Positions 5,859 to 8,210 of a DNA stretch of 8,210 bases are shown here, in pieces. Numbering within the stretch: the stretch's first letter is position 1; each line of letters opens with the position of its first letter. The stretch lies in contig SYEN01000402.1 in the NCBI GenBank assembly GCA_005800795.1, positions 1-8,210 of the forward strand. Direction: 5' to 3'. The notes under the pieces were generated by a model. It saw only the letters and a program-made list of their open reading frames with translations. It made no database searches and was not told the DNA's origin. The translations under genes and the position numbers were made by a program. Source of the stretch: Burkholderiales bacterium. GTDB lineage: Bacteria > Pseudomonadota > Gammaproteobacteria > Burkholderiales > SG8-41.

Positions 5859-6752
5859 TCAGGTGTCGGCCCCAGCGGGAATGCGCGTGATTTCCACCAA
5901 AAAGTCTATTATCACACGCAGTTTGTGCGGCACGTGGCGCGCGTGGGGATACACCACGCTGATTGGCTGACCTTCGACGGCGTAGGGTTTGAGTACTTCA
6001 ATCAGCTTGCCCTCGGTCAGGTCGTGCCGTACCGTCCACCAATTCAATTGCGCAACCCCTAAGCCGAGCAGCGCCGCTTCGCGCACGGCGTCGCCGCCGG
6101 TCAACACCAGTGGGCCGCGTACGGCGACTTCCACGCGCTTGCCTTTGACGTTATACGGCCACACCGGGAACAGCGCGCTGGCGATGCAGCGATGTTCCGT
6201 CAAATCCTCCGGCGTTTCGGGCTTGCCGTGGACCTTAAAGTACGCAGGCGACGCACAAGTCACGCGCTGGCCGCGATTCAGCACACGCGCCACGTACCGT
6301 GGATTGTTGATCTCGCCGACCTGCACCGCGAGGTCGAGCCCGCGCTCGATCAAATCCACCTGCCGGTCGTCGACGCTGACATTGAGCACAATGTCGGGAT
6401 AACGCCGGTGAAATTCCTCCGCGCATGGCAAAAACGATAGCCGCCCGAACAGCGCGGGAAACGAAAGTTTGAGTTGACCCTTGGGGTTTTCGACCGCACT
6501 TTTTACCGACGCTTCCGCGTCCTCGATGTCATTCAGAATCTGCAAACAGCGCGAATGGTAATCGCGCCCGTCATCGTTCAGCGCCACCCGCCGTGTAGAA
6601 CGCACCAGCAACTGAATGCCCAAATCTTCTTCCAACCGCGCCACGGCTTTGGCCACGGCAGACACGGAAACATCAAGTTGCCGCGCAGCTGCGGTAAAGC
6701 TGCCGCTTTCGGCAACTTTCACAAAAGCCTGCATGCCCAGAAGTTTGTTCAC
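5859..6752 (-). CDS. LysR-family transcriptional regulator
   Basis: A 297-residue regulator. The winged helix-turn-helix spans about residues 4-63, with the hallmark FVKVAESGSFTAAARQLDVS and VAKAVARLEEDLGIQLLVRS. The effector-binding domain follows from about residue 89 (LKLSFPALFGRLSFLPCAEE, SVDDRQVDLIERGLDLAVQV). I chose the GTG at 6750-6752 (start NKLLGMQAF) because it gives the usual family length and N-terminus. The frame stays open for 98 further codons upstream to 7046, but that stretch has no LysR features. The ribosome-binding site is poor, and an ATG six codons downstream is the alternative. It is first in the cluster and co-directional with it, which is less common than divergent placement, so it may regulate itself with the genes. 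Confidence 0.93.
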   Translation of the reverse strand: MNKLLGMQAFVKVAESGSFTAAARQLDVSVSAVAKAVARLEEDLGIQLLVRSTRRVALNDDGRDYHSRCLQILNDIEDAEASVKSAVENPKGQLKLSFPALFGRLSFLPCAEEFHRRYPDIVLNVSVDDRQVDLIERGLDLAVQVGEINNPRYVARVLNRGQRVTCASPAYFKVHGKPETPEDLTEHRCIASALFPVWPYNVKGKRVEVAVRGPLVLTGGDAVREAALLGLGVAQLNWWTVRHDLTEGKLIEVLKPYAVEGQPISVVYPHARHVPHKLRVIIDFLVEITRIPAGADT

Positions 6753-6784
6753 GGCGCTAAAATACTCACGATCCTGAAACGGCC

Positions 6785-6813
6785 ATTTTAAAGCTTTGCA
6801 GTATGAATCACAG
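6785..6813 (-). promoter_or_regulatory. Weak candidate promoter for the LysR gene and cluster
   Basis: The minus strand shows TAAAAT (6785-6790) with CTGTGA (6808-6813) at 17-bp spacing. The start would lie near 6778, about 26 nt before the GTG codon. The -35 match is 3 of 6, so this is tentative. Confidence 0.25.
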
Positions 6814-6901
6814 ACCGGAACTTCGTGGGCATCGGCAGCATACTCAGAAGCGCGACTTGTAAACGCCGCAGTGCATCCGGCACCGCATGGTAAATGCGGG
6901 C

Positions 6902-6927
6902 AGTGCTCCGGAGTACTTCGGGTACCC
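6902..6927. repeat. Adjacent palindromes upstream of the LysR gene
   Basis: AGTGCTCCGGAGTACT (6902-6917) is a 16-bp palindrome with one mismatched pair. Two bases later comes the perfect GGGTACCC (6920-6927). They lie about 150 bp upstream of the LysR start and about 110 bp upstream of the grpE sigma70-like element. They could be operator sites but match no consensus that I can name. Confidence 0.3.
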
Positions 6928-7034
6928 ACTATACAGACATCCACAAAAAGACGGCTCAAGACTTTGTCGTCATTGGTTGCCCCTCGATGCGCCTTGCGAA
7001 GGCTGCCAAACCCGTGGTGGCCTAGCAGCACTAG

Positions 7035-7063
7035 TTTAGAGAACACTCTAGCTTTAGTATAAT
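7035..7063 (+). promoter_or_regulatory. Candidate sigma70 promoter for grpE-dnaK
   Basis: TTTAGA (7035-7040) and a perfect TATAAT (7058-7063) are separated by 17 bp. Transcription would start near 7070 and give a leader of about 90 nt. A second TATAAT at 7086-7091 has a poorer -35. This would supply basal expression beside the heat-shock-like promoter. Confidence 0.5.
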
Positions 7064-7105
7064 TAATCCTTTAAAGTCAATTAGTTATAATTTTTGTGGG
7101 TAATA

Positions 7106-7134
7106 CTTGAATTTCCTGCCCGCGCGCCCAAAGT
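7106..7134 (+). promoter_or_regulatory. Candidate sigma32 heat-shock promoter for grpE-dnaK
   Basis: CTTGAA (7106-7111) matches the sigma32 -35 core, and CCCAAAGT (7127-7134), 15 bp further on, is a partial match to CCCCATNT. The start would fall near 7140, about 20 nt before the grpE ATG. The location before a chaperone operon supports it; the -10 match is only fair. Confidence 0.55.
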
Positions 7135-7158
7135 GTTGATGGTTAATCGGAGACCCGC

Positions 7159-7758
7159 ATGACCGAAGCAAGCCCCAACGAGCCGACGGCAAAAACGCCG
7201 CCACCGGAGCAACCGCCAGTGGATGGCGCAATCGATGCCGCAAACACTGCCGCGAACACTGCCGCCAGTGCGGCCGCACCGGCTGAACCGCCGCCGCCCT
7301 CCCTTGAAGAAAAACTGCAAATCGCCGAAGCCACCATTCAAGAGCATCGCGATGCATTTTTGCGCGCCAAGGCCGAGACCGACAACATTCGCAAGCGCGC
7401 GCAAGCCGACGTAGCCGCTGCGCACAAATACGCGGTGGAAAATTTCGCCACCGAATTGCTGGCAGTTAAAGACAGCCTTGAAGCTGCTCTCGCCACCGAG
7501 AATGCCGGTACCGAGAATTTCAAGAGCGGCGTCGAACTCACACTGAAGCAACTGAAGTCCGCGTTCGACAAGTTTCATCTTGCCGAGGAAAACCCGGTGG
7601 CGCAAAAATTCGACCCGCACAGGCATCAGGCCATCAGCATGGTCGAGTCAGAAGCCGACGCAAATACCGTGGTCAGCGTGCTGCAAAAAGGCTACAAGCT
7701 TAATGATCGTGTGATCCGCCCCGCGCTGGTCACCGTGGCCAAGGCCCGGGACGCATAA
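7159..7758 (+). CDS. grpE: Nucleotide exchange factor GrpE
   Basis: GrpE is the co-chaperone that releases ADP from DnaK in the heat-shock chaperone cycle. The protein has 199 residues, a usual length. Residues 1-48 are a low-complexity Ala/Pro/Thr tail. Residues 49-115 form the long dimerising helix (LEEKLQIAEATIQEHRDAFL, then RAKAETDNIRKRAQAD). The C-terminal beta domain carries the family signature from KFDPHRHQAISMVESEAD (150-167) through VVSVLQKGYKLNDRVIRPAL (171-190). A CGGAGA site precedes the ATG by about 5 nt. It lies 115 nt before dnaK on the same strand, the standard arrangement, and behind candidate sigma70 and sigma32 promoters. No hrcA gene lies directly upstream, where the LysR regulator sits instead. 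Confidence 0.99.
   Translation: MTEASPNEPTAKTPPPEQPPVDGAIDAANTAANTAASAAAPAEPPPPSLEEKLQIAEATIQEHRDAFLRAKAETDNIRKRAQADVAAAHKYAVENFATELLAVKDSLEAALATENAGTENFKSGVELTLKQLKSAFDKFHLAEENPVAQKFDPHRHQAISMVESEADANTVVSVLQKGYKLNDRVIRPALVTVAKARDA
7237..7260 (+). repeat. 12-bp tandem duplication in grpE
   Basis: Two copies of GCCGC(A/G)AACACT, 11 of 12 bases identical, encode Ala-Ala-Asn-Thr twice (residues 27-34), followed by a decayed third start (Ala-Ala-Ser). It lies in the disordered N-terminal tail, where length changes are likely tolerated. Confidence 0.7.
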
Positions 7759-7873
7759 GGACGATACGGACGACACCCGAATCCCTTCATTCCCCCATCG
7801 CTGGCGCTGGATTGAATTGTTGCAGCGCATCCCCAAATACAGAACATTGAAACTTTAGTATTGAGGCAAACAA

Positions 7874-8210
7874 ATGAGCAAAATCATAGGTATCGACCTG
7901 GGCACAACCAACTCCTGCGTGGCGGTAATGGAAAACGGTACGCCCAAGGTTATTGAAAACTCCGAAGGCGCGCGCACCACACCGTCCATCGTCGCTTACA
8001 TGGAAGACGGCGAGGTCCTGACCGGCGCGCCGGGCAAGCGTCAGGCCGTCACGAACCCGAAGAATACGCTCTACGCGGTGAAGCGTCTTATCGGCCGCCG
8101 CTTCGAGGAAAAAGAGGTGCAAAAAGACCTCGACCTCATGCCCTACAAGATTCTGAAAGCCGATAACGGCGACGCGTGGGTGGAAGCGCGCGGCAACCAG
8201 ATCGCCCCGC
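7874..8210 (+). CDS. dnaK: Hsp70 chaperone DnaK, N-terminal part (runs off the window)
   Basis: DnaK is the ATP-dependent Hsp70 chaperone that works with GrpE and DnaJ in the cytoplasm. About 112 codons are visible of roughly 640. The phosphate-1 loop IGIDLGTTNSCVAV (5-18) binds ATP. GARTTPSIVAY (32-42) and AVTNPKNTLYAVKRLIGR (58-75) are hallmark segments, and Lys70, the catalytic lysine of the ATPase domain, is at its expected number. Codon 1 is ATG, with GAGG about 7 nt upstream. The 115-nt gap after grpE holds no clear promoter or terminator, so the two are probably cotranscribed; dnaJ is expected after the window end. Identity is certain. Confidence 0.99.
   Translation, partial: MSKIIGIDLGTTNSCVAVMENGTPKVIENSEGARTTPSIVAYMEDGEVLTGAPGKRQAVTNPKNTLYAVKRLIGRRFEEKEVQKDLDLMPYKILKADNGDAWVEARGNQIAP

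Larger units (their letters stand above)
6753..7158. other. Divergent spacer between the LysR gene and grpE
   Basis: About 400 nt with no supported gene. It holds candidate promoters in both directions (listed separately) and a pair of palindromes near 6902-6927. Open frames exist on both strands across 6796-7062 but are rich in Cys, Arg and Ser with no recognisable family features, so I treat them as noncoding. Bases 7031-7110 are AT-rich, as expected for a promoter region. Confidence 0.5.

Noticed and set aside
6753..7046. N-terminal extension of the LysR frame to 395 codons
   Set aside because: The extra 98 residues are Cys-rich and unlike any LysR start. LysR proteins begin a few residues before the FVKVAESGSFTAAAR segment.
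7759..7873. Separate dnaK promoter in the grpE-dnaK gap
   Set aside because: TTGAAA-like and CCCCCAT-like pieces occur but not in the right order or spacing for a sigma70 or sigma32 promoter.

Overview
The window looks like a betaproteobacterial chromosome, most likely Burkholderiales or a relative. The reasons are a Bug-type (TctC) solute-binding protein, an LLM-class flavin oxidoreductase, the grpE-dnaK order with a heat-shock-like promoter, moderately high GC, and closely related protein sequence styles throughout. The assignment is an inference from gene content.

Layout: positions 1-769 (minus) hold the N-terminal 40% of thrS. It is preceded by a roughly 180-nt leader with a possible 15-codon leader peptide and an intrinsic terminator only 25 nt before the start codon, which suggests attenuation. 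Positions 1013-1501 (minus) encode a secreted class I cytochrome c. Upstream of it are two CRP/FNR-family-like palindromes 33 bp apart, the nearer one centred at about -41.5 of a candidate promoter. Positions 1970-6752 (minus) are a same-strand cluster in transcription order: LysR regulator, LLM-class flavin-dependent oxidoreductase, Bug-family binding protein, a 344-aa protein of uncharacterised function, and a small UGSC-family protein. Positions 7159-8210 (plus) hold grpE and the start of dnaK, behind candidate sigma70 and sigma32 promoters.

The main discovery is the UGSC gene. It would be called as two broken ORFs, but it reads as one 178-residue protein if the in-frame UGA at 2222-2224 is decoded as selenocysteine. 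That gives a U-G-S-C (UxxC) redox motif at residues 95-98, with continuous family-like sequence on both sides and a possible SECIS-like hairpin just downstream. The organism therefore probably has a selenocysteine system (selA, selB, selC, selD), which lies outside this window.

The cluster can be read as a LysR-controlled module. A periplasmic binding protein captures a small, probably carboxylate, ligand, and the flavin oxidoreductase, the 344-aa protein and the UxxC selenoprotein act on it or on a product. The substrate and reaction cannot be read from the sequence.
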